NCBI RefSeq assembly: GCF_030247605.1
Contig: NZ_JAOTSB010000008.1
Coordinates: 35,534-99,533 of the forward strand
DNA: 64,000 nt
Reading direction: 5' to 3'
DNA from: Acidaminobacter sp.
GTDB lineage: Bacteria; Bacillota; Clostridia; Peptostreptococcales; Acidaminobacteraceae
This document shows, one piece after another, positions 19,007-29,315 of this stretch. The notes under the pieces are model-generated. The model was not told the DNA's origin and did not search any database. It saw only the letters and a program-made list of their open reading frames with translations. Numbering within the stretch: the first letter of the stretch is position 1; every line of letters starts with the position of its first letter. Position numbers and translations under genes: made by a program.

Positions 19007-19136
19007 AGTAGTGAAATTGAGTCAGTTTTCGGCGAATTTATTGTTAGGGTGCGAGATTGCCAGCGTTTTGTCGAAGATTAGGTAAAACTGTTGAAGTGTT
19101 GTTGAAAAAATTGAAAAGTGCCGCTGTGCGGCACTG

Positions 19137-19186
19137 ATCCGAACGTTAAATCTGTTAAAGAGATAACGTTCGGATTTTTTCTTTTT
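19137..19186 (+). terminator. Terminator of the aspS-gatC/gatA/gatB operon
   Basis: Perfect 12-bp stem ATCCGAACGTTA/TAACGTTCGGAT with TTTTTT tail; a small hairpin GTGCCGC/GCGGCAC precedes it at 19118. The rest of the gap to 19506 is AT-rich with no gene seen; a CGTATACAAT site lies at about 19369. Confidence 0.9.
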
Positions 19187-19506
19187 GGGTTTAAACTTTA
19201 TAAAATATGCGAATTGAGATTTTATAATAAACTTGGTCGTCTGAATGCCGCTGATTTCAAAATGTTTATACAATTTTGCCGCAAAAATGAATATTATAAA
19301 ATTGCAAATTTCATAATTTGAATTATCTGATTATTCAGCCTGCGAATATAATTGCGTTTATGCATTATCGTATACAATTATTTCGACTTCTAAAAAAATA
19401 GGAAATTGTGCGCTTTGTTTTCAACGTTGTTTTGAAAAACGACTCAATTCCAAGGGTTTTAGGGGTGTGTACCTTAAAAAAGACAAAGTATTCTGTCAAA
19501 TTGCTA

Positions 19507-19535
19507 TTGACTTATTCGTGTTTCACTATTAGAAT
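19507..19535 (+). promoter_or_regulatory. Promoter of gdhA
   Basis: TTGACT, 17-base spacer, TAGAAT, giving a leader of about 70 bases before the gdhA start. Confidence 0.75.
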
Positions 19536-19611
19536 CAATAACTAATCAAGCAGTGTTCGAGTGATAATTATACAACGCCGGATACTTAAAATTGAATGGA
19601 GGTTTTATAAA

Positions 19612-20949
19612 ATGAATTATGTTGAAAAGGCACTTGCAAATGTGAAAAAGAGAAACGCTAACGAGCCGGAATTTATACAAGCGGTTGAAGAAGTATTTAT
19701 GTCCATTGCACCGGTCATTGAACAAAGACCGGATTATGTAGAGGCGAACATTCTCGAAAGAATGACTGAACCGGAGAGAACGATCATCTTCAGAGTGCCT
19801 TGGGTGAATGACAAAGGCGAATTAATCATCAACCGTGGTTTCAGAATTCAATTCAATGGCGCCCGTGGTCCTTATAAAGGCGGGCTTCGCTTCCATCCGA
19901 CTGTTAACCTCAGTATTCTCAAATTCCTGGGCTTCGAGCAAACCTTCAAAAACACATTGACAGGCAGACCGATTGGCGGCGGTAAAGGCGGATCGGATTT
20001 TGATCCAAAAGGAAAGAGCGACAAAGAGATCATGCGTTTCTGCCAAAGCTTCATGACAGAGCTTTACAGACATATCGGTCCTGACGTTGACGTTCCGGCT
20101 GGCGACATTGGTGTAGGCTCAAGGGAGATTGGTTTCCTCTACGGTCAATACAAGAGAATTCGCGGCGCCTATGAAGGCGGCGTCCTCACTGGAAAGCACC
20201 TTCAATACGGCGGTTCTTTTGTCAGAACAGAAGCAACCGGTTATGGACTTCTCTATTTGACGAAAGCTATGTTTGATCATCACAATATTCAGTTGAAAGA
20301 CAAAGTCGCTGTCATCTCAGGCTCCGGCAACGTCGCGCTCTATGCCGCTCAAAAAGCCATAGAGTTCGGGATCAAGGTCGTCGCCATGAGTGACTCTTCC
20401 GGTTATGTTTATGACGCTGAAGGCATTGATCTTCCTTACATGATTGATCTTAAAGAAGTCAAGAAGGGCAGAATCAGCGACTACGTCAAGACCCACCCGC
20501 AAGCGCAATATGTTGAAGGCTGGGAAAAGATCTGGAATGTTAAATGCGATATTGCGTTCCCTTGCGCGACTCAAAATGACATTACTCTCGAAATCGCTGA
20601 AAAGCTTGTTGCGAACGGGACTATTGCAGTTGCTGAAGGCGCTAATATGCCTACTACGAACGAAGCCCTCGAGTACCTCAAGAAGAGCGGCATCCTGATC
20701 ACGCCGGCAAAAGCCAGCAACGCAGGCGGCGTCGCGATCTCTTCTGTAGAAATGACCCAAAACTCCATGCGTCAAAACATGACGTTCGAAGAGGTGGACA
20801 ACATCCTCAAGGACATCATGACTACCATTCATACGGATTGCGTAGAAGCCGCTCAGCAATACGGCTTTGGTTACGACCTCGTCGCAGGCGCAAATATCTC
20901 CAGCTTTATGAAAGTCGCAGATGCTATGCTGCTTCAAGGCGACTACTAA
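19612..20949 (+). CDS. gdhA: Glutamate dehydrogenase (hexameric, GdhA type)
   Basis: Interconverts glutamate and 2-oxoglutarate plus ammonia. 445 residues, the length of the bacterial NADP-type hexameric enzyme. Motifs: substrate-site Lys in GPYKGGLRFHPTVN, catalytic region PIGGGKGGSDFDPKGKSD, VPAGDIGVGSREIG, and the dinucleotide fold VAVISGSGNVALYAAQKA. GGAGG stands 8 bases before ATG 19612; the frame extends left without support. Own promoter and terminator. Cofactor preference (NADP or NAD) is inferred from length and subfamily only. In an amino-acid fermenter it may assimilate ammonia or oxidise glutamate. Confidence 0.95.
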   Translation: MNYVEKALANVKKRNANEPEFIQAVEEVFMSIAPVIEQRPDYVEANILERMTEPERTIIFRVPWVNDKGELIINRGFRIQFNGARGPYKGGLRFHPTVNLSILKFLGFEQTFKNTLTGRPIGGGKGGSDFDPKGKSDKEIMRFCQSFMTELYRHIGPDVDVPAGDIGVGSREIGFLYGQYKRIRGAYEGGVLTGKHLQYGGSFVRTEATGYGLLYLTKAMFDHHNIQLKDKVAVISGSGNVALYAAQKAIEFGIKVVAMSDSSGYVYDAEGIDLPYMIDLKEVKKGRISDYVKTHPQAQYVEGWEKIWNVKCDIAFPCATQNDITLEIAEKLVANGTIAVAEGANMPTTNEALEYLKKSGILITPAKASNAGGVAISSVEMTQNSMRQNMTFEEVDNILKDIMTTIHTDCVEAAQQYGFGYDLVAGANISSFMKVADAMLLQGDY

Positions 20950-20974
20950 ACCGGTAATCTCCCCATTTTGAGGG

Positions 20975-21008
20975 CCGCCCGGATTCCCCTGGATCCGGGC
21001 GGTTTTTA
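20975..21008 (+). terminator. Terminator of gdhA
   Basis: 10-bp stem CCGCCCGGAT/ATCCGGGCGG and TTTTT. Confidence 0.9.
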
Positions 21009-21018
21009 ACAAGATGTG

Positions 21019-21083
21019 AAACTCAGTGTCAGACACCGAGTTTCAACCAAAATGAGAAACTTAGTGTCAGACACCGAGTGTCT
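21019..21083. repeat. Two copies of the GTGTCAGACAC palindromic repeat
   Basis: TGTCAGACAC cores at 21027 and 21065. The first sits in a 12-bp-arm near-palindrome (AAACTCAGTGTC / GACACCGAGTTT, one mismatch). Same element as at 32.6, 38.1 and 47.9 kb. Confidence 0.75.
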
Positions 21084-21133
21084 AACAATTAATTTTTAGC
21101 GTTCAAAATAGTTGGAAAATTTCGAACTATCCC

Positions 21134-21162
21134 TTGACATTAAATCGAGGAGCGAGTAAGAT
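21134..21162 (+). promoter_or_regulatory. Promoter of the Trp T-box/trpB2 unit
   Basis: TTGACA, 17-base spacer, TAAGAT. The leu operon promoter has the same hexamers and spacing. Confidence 0.8.
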
Positions 21163-21189
21163 AACTCCAATACAAATTTTAAACCGTTG

Positions 21190-21465
21190 ATCAAGAGGAG
21201 TACATGTCAGGCTTAACTTTCAGAGAGTCGCAAAAGGGTGGAATTGCGGCAGTGCAGGCGACATGGAATGGACTTGTGAGGGTGGCGCGAACAGCGTGGT
21301 TTAATAAAGCCAAAGCTCAGTAGCAGCCAACGGGATCTCCACCCGTTATCCAGGGAGCGCGCATGTTGGTGCGCGAGCGAAGTGGGTCTTAACAGACCAA
21401 TTCGGGTGGTACCGCAGGAAATCAACTCCTGTCCCTTAGCTTAAGGGGCAGGAGTTTTTGTTTTA
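21190..21465 (+). ncRNA. T-box leader, tryptophan specific
   Basis: tRNA-sensing leader that lets transcription continue when tRNA(Trp) is uncharged. Stem I begins with the AGAGAGTCGC element near 21223. The specifier triplet is UGG at 21269-21271 within GAATGGAC, i.e. a Trp codon. The T-box core TTCGGGTGGTACCGCAGG is at 21401-21418, and a terminator (CTCCTG..CAGGAG, TTTTTGTTTT) is at 21424-21465. The downstream gene is trpB2, in agreement with Trp control. Confidence 0.9.
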
Positions 21466-21555
21466 TCCGGATTTCTTTCGATCCAGCATTAAACCAACGA
21501 CACGTGCAACAACCCCATACAAAAATCAGTTTGTGTAAATGAGAGGAGAATGACC

Positions 21556-22932
21556 ATGACAGTCAAAAAAACCGTACCTTACAAAACTTATCTCACCGAA
21601 GAGGAAATGCCGAAGAGCTGGTATAACCTGAGAGCAGATATGAAAGAGCAGCATGCGCCATTCCTGAATCCGGGGACACTTGAGCCTATTCAGGCGGCTG
21701 ATCTGTATCCGGTCTTCGCTGAAAAACTGGCAGATATTGAAATGGATGAGACGACACCATACATAGCGATCCCGGAAGACGTTCAAAATTTCTATAAGAT
21801 GTTCAGACCGTCTCCCCTCGTCAGAGCATATGAGCTGGAGAAGCTGCTGGAAACACCGGCGAAAATCTATTACAAATTCGAAGGCAACAATACCTCTGGC
21901 AGTCATAAACTCAATGCCGCTGCGGCCATGGCCTATTATGCCAAGGAACAGGGACTCAGTGCCTTGACAACAGAGACAGGGGCAGGGCAATGGGGGACAG
22001 CCCTCGCTGTATCGTGTGCCCATTACAAGCTGGATCTGACGGTGTTTATGGTCAAAGTCTCCTTTAACCAGAAGCCATTCAGAAAAGCTGTCATGGAAAC
22101 CTACGGAGCCAGCATCATTCCGAGTCCGTCAACGACGACAGCGGTTGGCAGAGCAATTCTTGAGAAAAACCCTGAGACCGGCGGAAGCCTGGGCTGTGCC
22201 ATTTCTGAAGCTATTGAACAATCCATGCAGGATGATCAGTGCCGTTATGCCCTTGGTTCTGTCCTGAATCAAGTCTTGGTATTTCAATCCGTCATTGGAC
22301 TTGAAACCAAGATCGCCATGGACAAACTCGGTGAATATCCGGATGTGATCGTGGGCTGCGCAGGCGGCGGCTCCAATATTGGCGGGTTGATGGCCCCTTA
22401 CATGCAAGACAAGTTGACAGGAAAAGGAAATCCTCGAATAGTCGCCGTTGAACCTGCGTCGTGTCCTTCCCTGACCAGAGGCAAATATGCCTATGACTTT
22501 TGCGATACGGGAAGGATCACACCGCTCGCCAAAATGTATACCCTGGGCAGCGACTTCATGCCGGCGCCAAACCATGCCGGCGGGCTCCGCTACCATGGTA
22601 TGTCCCCAATACTGTCCAAGCTTTATCACGACGGTTACATGGAAGCCGTCTCTGTCGCTCAATCAGAGGTCTTTGAAGCCGCTGTTGCCTTCGCGAAATG
22701 CGAGCAAATCCTGCCGGCGCCGGAATCTGCACACGCGATCTATGGCGCGGTACAGGAAGCCCTCAAATGCAAGGAGACGGGAGAAGAGAAAACGATCCTC
22801 TTTGGCTTGACAGGAACCGGCTATTTTGACCTTCAAGCCTACGCAAACTTCAACGCAGGCAATATGTCGGATTACATCCCTACAGATGAGGATCTCAAGC
22901 AAGGCTTCGATGGCCTGCCGAACGTTGGATAG
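21556..22932 (+). CDS. trpB2: TrpB-like PLP enzyme (TrpB2, tryptophan synthase beta-like)
   Basis: 458-residue stand-alone beta-like subunit that would condense indole (or an indole-yielding substrate) with serine to give tryptophan. PLP Lys lies in NTSGSHKLNAA; the phosphate-binding loop is CAGGGSNIGGL; TTETGAGQWGTALAVSC matches the TrpB2 rather than TrpB1 subgroup. No trpA or other trp gene adjoins. Start at ATG 21556, seven bases after AGGAG; ATG 21550 is too close to it. The Trp T-box in front shows that the gene is induced by Trp shortage, supporting a biosynthetic or indole-salvage role. Confidence 0.92.
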   Translation: MTVKKTVPYKTYLTEEEMPKSWYNLRADMKEQHAPFLNPGTLEPIQAADLYPVFAEKLADIEMDETTPYIAIPEDVQNFYKMFRPSPLVRAYELEKLLETPAKIYYKFEGNNTSGSHKLNAAAAMAYYAKEQGLSALTTETGAGQWGTALAVSCAHYKLDLTVFMVKVSFNQKPFRKAVMETYGASIIPSPSTTTAVGRAILEKNPETGGSLGCAISEAIEQSMQDDQCRYALGSVLNQVLVFQSVIGLETKIAMDKLGEYPDVIVGCAGGGSNIGGLMAPYMQDKLTGKGNPRIVAVEPASCPSLTRGKYAYDFCDTGRITPLAKMYTLGSDFMPAPNHAGGLRYHGMSPILSKLYHDGYMEAVSVAQSEVFEAAVAFAKCEQILPAPESAHAIYGAVQEALKCKETGEEKTILFGLTGTGYFDLQAYANFNAGNMSDYIPTDEDLKQGFDGLPNVG

Positions 22933-23000
22933 TCATTTCGTCGCCGCAAATAAACAAAACTAAATCACCAGTCTGAAAATCCCGCTTCAGCCTGGCAATT

Positions 23001-23063
23001 GAAATGGTGCTGAATGGAGGAGAGTGAACTTCGACTTCCATCGGCACCATTTCCCTGTTTTTT
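23001..23063 (+). terminator. Terminator of trpB2
   Basis: 10-bp arms GAAATGGTGC/GCACCATTTC with a 33-base loop, then CCTGTTTTTT. Confidence 0.7.
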
Positions 23064-23156
23064 GAGACAACAGACATTCATTGGGTATCATAAATATTAA
23101 AGGTATTAAAGAGACGGTGTCGACATGCGATAAAGTCTGAGTCAGGAGGAATTTAT

Positions 23157-24005
23157 ATGCGTTGGCAGGGCAGACGAGGCAGCAGCAACGTAGAAGACAG
23201 GCGGGGCGCGAGGGGCGGCGGCAACAAAGCCATTGGCGGCGGGATTGGCATCATCCTGATCATCATTGTGGCGCTTCTGGGCGGCGATCCAAGCCAGATT
23301 CTAGGGGCGACTGATATCCTGGGTCCGGGTTCGGATCAGGCCTACGAAGCGACTCAGGAGGAGCAGGAGCTGGCGGAGTTTGTGTCCGTAGTCCTGGCAG
23401 ACACAGAAGTCGTGTGGAATCAAATATTCGAGGAAGCAGGTCTTGGGGATTATGATGAGCCTGGTCTGGTGCTCTACTCCGGCTATGTGGACTCTGCCTG
23501 TGGCACCGCTGGCGCTTCAACCGGGCCGTTCTATTGTCCGGGAGACAACAAAGTTTACATCGATCTGAGCTTCTATGAAGAACTGAGAACGAAATTCAAA
23601 GCACCTGGTGATTTTGCCATGGCCTATGTCATAGCTCATGAAGTAGGCCATCACGTGCAGAACCAGCTGGGGATCCTCCAGCAGGTCCAGGATCTCCGCA
23701 CCCAGCTGAGCGAGGCGGATTACAACGCGTATCAGGTGCGGCTTGAGCTGCAGGCGGACTATCTCGCCGGTGTCTGGGCCAATCACGTCAAAGGCATGGG
23801 CTACCTGGAAGAAGGCGACTTGCAGGAAGCCATGAACGCCGCCAGCGCCGTAGGCGACGACCGGATCCAGATGCAGAGCAGGGGCTATGTCGTGCCGGAC
23901 AGCTTCACCCATGGCACGTCAGAGCAGCGCCAGCGCTGGTTTTACAAGGGCTTTGAATCCGGAGACCTCAGTAACGGCGACACTTTCAACACCAATGATT
24001 TGTAA
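23157..24005 (+). CDS. Neutral zinc metallopeptidase (YpfJ family)
   Basis: 282 residues. A Gly/Arg-rich N-terminus (~1-25) is followed by one membrane segment (IGIILIIIVALLG, ~32-42) and an extracytoplasmic peptidase domain. Zinc motif HEVGH at 161-165 in VIAHEVGHHVQNQLG; downstream ELQADYLAGVWANH supplies the third ligand region; FYCPGDNKVYIDLSF is the family's substrate-strand motif. AGGAGGA precedes ATG 23157. A signal-anchored cell-surface protease is likely; targets unknown. Confidence 0.88.
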   Translation: MRWQGRRGSSNVEDRRGARGGGNKAIGGGIGIILIIIVALLGGDPSQILGATDILGPGSDQAYEATQEEQELAEFVSVVLADTEVVWNQIFEEAGLGDYDEPGLVLYSGYVDSACGTAGASTGPFYCPGDNKVYIDLSFYEELRTKFKAPGDFAMAYVIAHEVGHHVQNQLGILQQVQDLRTQLSEADYNAYQVRLELQADYLAGVWANHVKGMGYLEEGDLQEAMNAASAVGDDRIQMQSRGYVVPDSFTHGTSEQRQRWFYKGFESGDLSNGDTFNTNDL

Positions 24006-24009
24006 GCGA

Positions 24010-24074
24010 AAAAAGGGGGAACACCTTCAGCGAAAGCCGTAACTTCGACTTTTTGCTGACTGTGTTCCCCTTTA
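24010..24074. terminator. Bidirectional terminator, peptidase gene versus leuB
   Basis: Imperfect stem AAAGGGGGAACAC/GTGTTCCCCTTT with an inner CAGC/GCTG pairing between the convergent genes. Confidence 0.65.
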
Positions 24075-24099
24075 CTGTTTGTATAGCGGCTGCACCGGA

Positions 24100-25179
24100 T
24101 TATCGCTTCAATGCTTCGACAATCCTTCTTCCCATTTCCTTTGTGCCGATGGTTCTCTCGCCCGGCTTCGCAATATCTCCGGTACGCCATCCTGCCTCCA
24201 AAACCTCGCTGACCGCGCGGTCGATTGCAGCGGCTTCCTGCTCCAGTGTAAAGGCGTGGCGCATCATCATGGAGAGGGAGAGAATCGTCGCAATTGGATT
24301 GGCAAGATCCTTGCCGGCGATATCCGGTGCCGATCCGTGAATAGGCTCGTAGACGCCCGGCATCCCGGTGCCGCTGAGGCTCGCACTTGGGAGCATGCCT
24401 ATGGAGCCGGTCACCATGCTGGCTTCGTCGGAGAGAATATCTCCAAAGATGTTGCTGGTCAGAATGACATCGAATTGCTTTGGATTTCTGACGAGCTGCA
24501 TGGCGGCATTGTCGACAAACATATGCTCAAGGGTGACATCCGGATAGTCTGCCGCGACTCGGATGACCACTTCTCTCCAGAGTCTGGAGCTCTCCAGGAC
24601 GTTGTTCTTGTCTACGCTGGTCACTTTTTTGCTGCGGTGTCTGGCAGCTTCAAAAGCTGCACGGGCAATCCGCTCGACTTCCATTTCGCTGTAGCATTCG
24701 ACGTCATAAGCTTCCGGGCCATTCGGACCGGTTCTTCTGCCTTTTTCACCAAAGTAAATGCCGCCGGTCAGCTCCCGCATGACCAGGATGTCCAGGCCGC
24801 CGACCACGAGGTCTGCGCGAAGGGGACAAGCGTCCTTCAGAACGTCATATAGAATGGCGGGGCGCAGGTTCGCGTAGAGACTGAGCGATTTTCTGAGCTT
24901 CAGAAGACCTGCTTCCGGTCTGAGATGACCCGGCATGCCGTCCCATTTTGGACCGCCTACCGCACCGAGAAGGACGGCATCTGATTCTTTGCAGATTTCA
25001 ACGGTTTCATCCGGCAGCGGCTCGCCAAAGACATCAATGGCGGCGCCGCCTGCGAGAACGTGGGTCATGGCAAATTCGTGACCGAAGAGCTCGCCGAGGC
25101 GTGAGAGGACGGATTCCGCCTGTCCTGTGATTTCGGGTCCAATGCCATCCCCGGAAATGACAGCTATTTTATATTTCAT
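24100..25179 (-). CDS. leuB: 3-isopropylmalate dehydrogenase
   Basis: Oxidative decarboxylation of 3-isopropylmalate to 2-oxoisocaproate with NAD+. 359 residues. Motifs: GDGIGPEIT at the N-terminus, [14 protein letters not shown], the substrate Arg/Tyr region [13 protein letters not shown], the metal-binding DNAAMQL and [20 protein letters not shown], and adenine-site [15 protein letters not shown]. Its ATG overlaps the leuD stop (TAATG). Last gene of leuACDB. Codons near the 3' end carry one copy of the ACCATCGGC motif. Confidence 0.96.
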   Translation of the reverse strand: MKYKIAVISGDGIGPEITGQAESVLSRLGELFGHEFAMTHVLAGGAAIDVFGEPLPDETVEICKESDAVLLGAVGGPKWDGMPGHLRPEAGLLKLRKSLSLYANLRPAILYDVLKDACPLRADLVVGGLDILVMRELTGGIYFGEKGRRTGPNGPEAYDVECYSEMEVERIARAAFEAARHRSKKVTSVDKNNVLESSRLWREVVIRVAADYPDVTLEHMFVDNAAMQLVRNPKQFDVILTSNIFGDILSDEASMVTGSIGMLPSASLSGTGMPGVYEPIHGSAPDIAGKDLANPIATILSLSMMMRHAFTLEQEAAAIDRAVSEVLEAGWRTGDIAKPGERTIGTKEMGRRIVEALKR

Positions 25180-25676
25180 TAGGCTTCACCCCTCGACTTT
25201 TTGATGGAGGCGATCAGACCGCCGCCGTCGATAATGTCGCGCATGAAAGGTGGGAGTGGCTGAGCCTGATAAGTTTCGCCTTTAGTGATATTTTCGATTT
25301 TGCCGCTTTCGAAGTCGACGCGGATTTCGTCGCCATCGGCAATCTTCCTGGCGGCCTCGGCGCATTCGATGATGGGAAGACCAATGTTGAAGGCATTGCG
25401 GTAAAAAATTCGGGCAAAGGTTTCGGCAATGACGCAGGACACGCCGGCGCCTTTGATGGCGATGGGCGCGTGCTCGCGGGATGAGCCGCAGCCGAAGTTG
25501 CGGCCGCCAATCATGATGTCTCCCTTTTGAACTTTGCCTGCAAAGGTGTCGTCAATGTCGATCATACAGTATTTTGCGAGAATTTCAGGGTCTGCGGTGC
25601 TCAGGTAGCGTGCCGGGATGATGACGTCGGTATCAATATTATCGCCAAACTTAAAAGCGCGGCCGGATGTGCTCAT
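25179..25676 (-). CDS. leuD: 3-isopropylmalate dehydratase small subunit
   Basis: 165 residues, the short form common in Clostridia and archaea. Swivel-domain motifs [20 protein letters not shown] and [15 protein letters not shown] are present. Works with LeuC to isomerise 2- to 3-isopropylmalate. GAGGAGGA precedes the ATG. Between leuC and leuB in the same operon. Confidence 0.96.
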   Translation of the reverse strand: MSTSGRAFKFGDNIDTDVIIPARYLSTADPEILAKYCMIDIDDTFAGKVQKGDIMIGGRNFGCGSSREHAPIAIKGAGVSCVIAETFARIFYRNAFNIGLPIIECAEAARKIADGDEIRVDFESGKIENITKGETYQAQPLPPFMRDIIDGGGLIASIKKSRGEA

Positions 25677-25725
25677 GGAATGTCCTCCTCGTAACGTTAA
25701 TTATAATAGTAGAAAGTGATCTGAA

Positions 25726-27024
25726 TCAGGCGCGCTCAGGATTAGCAATCTTGCCGGCAACTGCTGAAGCTGCTGCGACGGCCGGACTTGCCAGATAAAT
25801 TTCTGACTCGGTGTGGCCCATGCGGCCAACGAAGTTTCTGTTGGTCGTCGCGACCGCGCGCTCGCCTTTTGCCAGGATGCCCATATGGCCGCCCAGGCAA
25901 GGGCCGCAGGTCGGGGTGCTGACAATGGCGCCGGCTTCAATGAAGATCTCGATCAAGCCTTCTCTCAAGGCGTCCAGATAAATTTTCTGTGTCGCAGGGA
26001 AGATAATGACGCGAACGCCTTTGGCTACTTTTTTACCTTTAAGGTAGCGCGCCGCAATGCGAAGGTCGTCGAGGCGGCCGTTGGTGCAGGAGCCTATGAC
26101 TACCTGATCAATTGTGATGGCGCCTTTCTCCTGCTCCATGCGCTCGATTTCGTCAATGGTGCGGGTGTTGTCAGGAGAATGCGGGAAGGAGACTGTAGGA
26201 CGGATGGCCGCAAGGTCGATTTCAATAACCTGGGCATAGACAGCGTCCTGATCTGCTTCGAAGATGACGCTAGGCCGCTTGCCGCGGTTTTCGAGATATG
26301 CCTTAGTGCGCTCATCTACCGGGAAGATGCCGTTTTTAGCGCCGGCTTCAATGGCCATATTGGCAATGGTGAAGCGGTCGTCCATAGTGAGGCTGGCAAC
26401 GCCTTCGCCCACGAATTCCATGGACTGGTAGCGGGCGCCGTCGACGCCAATTTTGCCGATGATATGAAGAATGACATCCTTGCCGCTGACGTGCTCTGAC
26501 AGTTTCCCCTTCAGGACAAACTGGATCGCCTCCGGTACTCTGAACCAGCAGAGACCGGTCGCCATACCCGCAGCCATGTCTGTGGAGCCTATGCCTGTGG
26601 AGAAGGCACCCAGGGCGCCGTAAGTACAGGTGTGGCTGTCCGCGCCTATGACGACGTCGCCAGGGACCACGAGACCTTTTTCAGGCAGAAGGGCATGCTC
26701 AATCCCCATTTCACCGATCTCAAAATAATTCTCAATGGACTGGTCGTGAGCAAAGACGCGCATTTGTCGGCACTGCTCAGCACTTTGGATGTCCTTGTTT
26801 GGCGTGAAGTGATCCGGGACAAGCGCAATTCTCTTGTTATCAAAGACTGCGGGCTGGCCAAGCTTGGTGAACTCTTTGATGGCAGGCGGCGCGGTGATAT
26901 CATTGCCGAGCACGAGGTCGAGCTTCGCCTGGATGAATTCGCCCGGTGCGACGAAGTCTTTGCCGGCGTGGGCGGCGAGGATTTTCTGAGTCATTGTCAT
27001 TGGCTGTTTTGCTTGAGTGGACAT
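25726..27024 (-). CDS. leuC: 3-isopropylmalate dehydratase large subunit
   Basis: 432 residues, aconitase-like catalytic subunit with a [4Fe-4S] cluster. Cluster cysteines are in [11 protein letters not shown] and the pair in [33 protein letters not shown] is the usual substrate motif. AAAGGAG ten bases before the ATG. Matches LeuD of the short type. Confidence 0.96.
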   Translation of the reverse strand: MSTQAKQPMTMTQKILAAHAGKDFVAPGEFIQAKLDLVLGNDITAPPAIKEFTKLGQPAVFDNKRIALVPDHFTPNKDIQSAEQCRQMRVFAHDQSIENYFEIGEMGIEHALLPEKGLVVPGDVVIGADSHTCTYGALGAFSTGIGSTDMAAGMATGLCWFRVPEAIQFVLKGKLSEHVSGKDVILHIIGKIGVDGARYQSMEFVGEGVASLTMDDRFTIANMAIEAGAKNGIFPVDERTKAYLENRGKRPSVIFEADQDAVYAQVIEIDLAAIRPTVSFPHSPDNTRTIDEIERMEQEKGAITIDQVVIGSCTNGRLDDLRIAARYLKGKKVAKGVRVIIFPATQKIYLDALREGLIEIFIEAGAIVSTPTCGPCLGGHMGILAKGERAVATTNRNFVGRMGHTESEIYLASPAVAAASAVAGKIANPERA

Positions 27025-27099
27025 GAATGATGGCTCCTTTTTAGCAGATTTATGAGTGAGGGATCCTTTGCTTTCGCGCCGGATCCCTTGGGGTACGTT

Positions 27100-28659
27100 C
27101 TACGAGATCACGCGGATAGGGGGTTCTGCAGAAATGGACTCAAGCTTTTGAGCCGCGTTCAGGTAAGCGAGAATACTTGCTTCAATAATGTCTGTGGAAA
27201 GTCCGCGGCCTGTGACAGCGCGGCTGCCTTTCCTGAGCTTGACAATGGCTTCGCCCTGGGCGTCTTCCTGCTCTGTGATGGACTGGATCTTGTAATCCTC
27301 CAAAGTCGCGCCGGTTTTGACGATTTTCTCAATGGATTTGTAAGCGGCGTCAATTGGGCCGTCTCCGGCAGAGACTTCCTCGTAGATCTGGCCTTCTACT
27401 TCCAGAGCGATCGTCGCTGTGGCGGTGATGGTGTTGCCGCTGTTGATGATGAAACGCTTGAGCTTGTACTTGTTGTGCTCTTCGAGGTTCATAACATCGT
27501 CCTGAAGAAGTGCTTCGATGTCCCGGTCGTCAACGGTTTTCTTTTTGTCCGCGAGGACTTTGAAATCGTCAAACGCGCGGTTGACTTCTTCTTTAGTGAG
27601 CTCGTAGCCCAGGGTCTTGAGACGGTCTTCAAAGGCGTGGCGACCTGAGTGCTTGCCAAGGACCATGGCATTCGTTCTCAGGCCTACGGACTCCGGGGTC
27701 ATGATTTCGTAAGTTGAGGCGTTCGCAAGCATACCGTGCTGATGGATGCCGGACTCGTGGGCAAAAGCGTTGGCGCCGACAATAGCTTTATTTGGCTGAA
27801 CGCTGATACCTGTAATGGAAGTCAGGAGCTTGGAAGAACGGGCAATTTGGGTAGTCTCAATGCCGGTTTTGATGCCGTAGTAGTCGAAGCGTGTCGCAAG
27901 ACCCATGGCAATCTCTTCAAGGGCGGCGTTGCCGGCGCGCTCGCCAATACCGTTGACGGTACATTCTACCTGCGTGGCGCCTGCCTTGACGGCAGCCAGT
28001 GAGTTGGCGACAGCCAAACCAAGGTCATTGTGGCAGTGGACGGAGATGTCGACTTTGTGGATGCCGTTGACTTTTTCCCGGATAGACGAAATCAGGCTGC
28101 TGTATTCCATAGGGGTTGTATAGCCAACCGTGTCAGGCACGTTGAGTGTCGTTGCGCCGGCTTTGATGACGGCTTCGAAGATGCGGTACAGGAATTCGGG
28201 GTTGGATCTCGTCGCGTCTTCCGCTGAGAACTCTACGTCCTCGCAATAGCGCTTGGCGTATTTGACCATAGCCACCGCGCGTTCGAGAACGGCATCCGGC
28301 TCCATTTTGAGCTTATACTGCATATGTATGTCGCTCGTCGCAATGAAGGTGTGGATTCTAGGGCGCTTCGCGTACTGGACAGCTTCCCAGGCCACGTCAA
28401 TGTCCTTTTCGAGGGCTCTCGCCAAACTGGCGACAGTCGTCTCCTTAAGCTCCTTGGCTATGGTCTGGACGGATTCAAAATCGCCGGGAGAAGCTATGGC
28501 AAAGCCGGCTTCAATGATGTCTACTTTCATTTTCTCAAGCTGTCTGGCCATGTCGATTTTTTCTTTAAGGGTCATGCTGCAGCCCGGGGACTGTTCCCCG
28601 TCGCGAAGCGTCGTATCGAAAATTTTGATCGTCTTGTCCGGTTGAATGATTGTACTCAT
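27100..28659 (-). CDS. leuA: 2-isopropylmalate synthase
   Basis: Condenses acetyl-CoA with 2-oxoisovalerate, the first step of leucine synthesis. 519 residues: TIM-barrel catalytic domain ([15 protein letters not shown]; metal-site [29 protein letters not shown] loop as [16 protein letters not shown]), then a C-terminal regulatory LeuA dimer domain. AGGAGGTC precedes the ATG. First gene of the leuACDB operon and controlled by the Leu T-box upstream. Confidence 0.96.
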   Translation of the reverse strand: MSTIIQPDKTIKIFDTTLRDGEQSPGCSMTLKEKIDMARQLEKMKVDIIEAGFAIASPGDFESVQTIAKELKETTVASLARALEKDIDVAWEAVQYAKRPRIHTFIATSDIHMQYKLKMEPDAVLERAVAMVKYAKRYCEDVEFSAEDATRSNPEFLYRIFEAVIKAGATTLNVPDTVGYTTPMEYSSLISSIREKVNGIHKVDISVHCHNDLGLAVANSLAAVKAGATQVECTVNGIGERAGNAALEEIAMGLATRFDYYGIKTGIETTQIARSSKLLTSITGISVQPNKAIVGANAFAHESGIHQHGMLANASTYEIMTPESVGLRTNAMVLGKHSGRHAFEDRLKTLGYELTKEEVNRAFDDFKVLADKKKTVDDRDIEALLQDDVMNLEEHNKYKLKRFIINSGNTITATATIALEVEGQIYEEVSAGDGPIDAAYKSIEKIVKTGATLEDYKIQSITEQEDAQGEAIVKLRKGSRAVTGRGLSTDIIEASILAYLNAAQKLESISAEPPIRVIS

Positions 28660-28773
28660 TTTTTTGACCTCCTTGTTCTGGATGAATCCATTTGTGCCGA
28701 TGGTGTTTAAAGATGAGAAATAACTTAACCGTAAGATTCTGATCCTCAGAAAAAGTGTTTTTCTGCAACAAAA

Positions 28774-29030
28774 AAGAGCGCGTCCTATGCAAGGACGAGC
28801 TCTATGCCCGCGTTACCACCTTTTTTTTGCCTCCTGCTTCAAATGGGAGACAACTCTCTACGGTTCAAACAAACCTGTGCCGATAACGGGGCGACCGGAT
28901 GCTCTTAATGCCGAAAGTCTTAAAAGGTTTCGGAGCATCTGCTCAGGAGTGAGAGTCTTACTGATGTCACTGCCGGCTTTCACCATGTCCGGCTCGCTTT
29001 GAATGACGGGTGCAGTAAGGGTATGTCTCC
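28774..29030 (-). ncRNA. T-box leader, leucine specific
   Basis: Read on the minus strand. Stem I carries GAGCCGG...GGTGAAAGCCGGC; the specifier is CUC (28954-28952) followed by ACTCCTGAG, a Leu codon. The T-box core GGTGGTAACGCGG lies at 28820-28808, followed by a terminator GAGCTCGTCCT/AGGACGCGCTC with TTTTTT near 28774. Sits ~115 bases before leuA, so uncharged tRNA(Leu) should switch on the leu operon. Confidence 0.9.
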
Positions 29031-29084
29031 ATCAGCGCAAAAATTGCTATTAGGGTGTGAATGTTAAGAATATTTATTAAACGA

Positions 29085-29113
29085 ATCTTAACAGGTGGGG
29101 CTTAGATTGTCAA
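29085..29113 (-). promoter_or_regulatory. Promoter of the leu operon
   Basis: On the minus strand TTGACA (29113-29108), 17-base spacer, TAAGAT (29090-29085). Leader of ~420 bases to leuA. Identical hexamers to the Trp T-box promoter. Confidence 0.8.
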
Positions 29114-29315
29114 CACTTGGGGAGAAAAATTTTATAAATTTTTATTTTTGACGCTCATACGGCTCGCAGGGCGGGATTGGATGCTCTGATGGGTTGTATG
29201 GAATTCGGTACAAGATACGGCGCTTGTGGGGAGATTGAAAAAAAGTATTTTTTGAAAATTCAGAAGACTGAGGTTGCGGCAGAAGAGGTATAATGAGGGT
29301 GAGGGGGTGGGGCAG

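Noticed and set aside
19118..19134. GTGCCGC/GCGGCAC hairpin as terminator of gatB
   Set aside because: No T tract follows; the real terminator begins three bases later.
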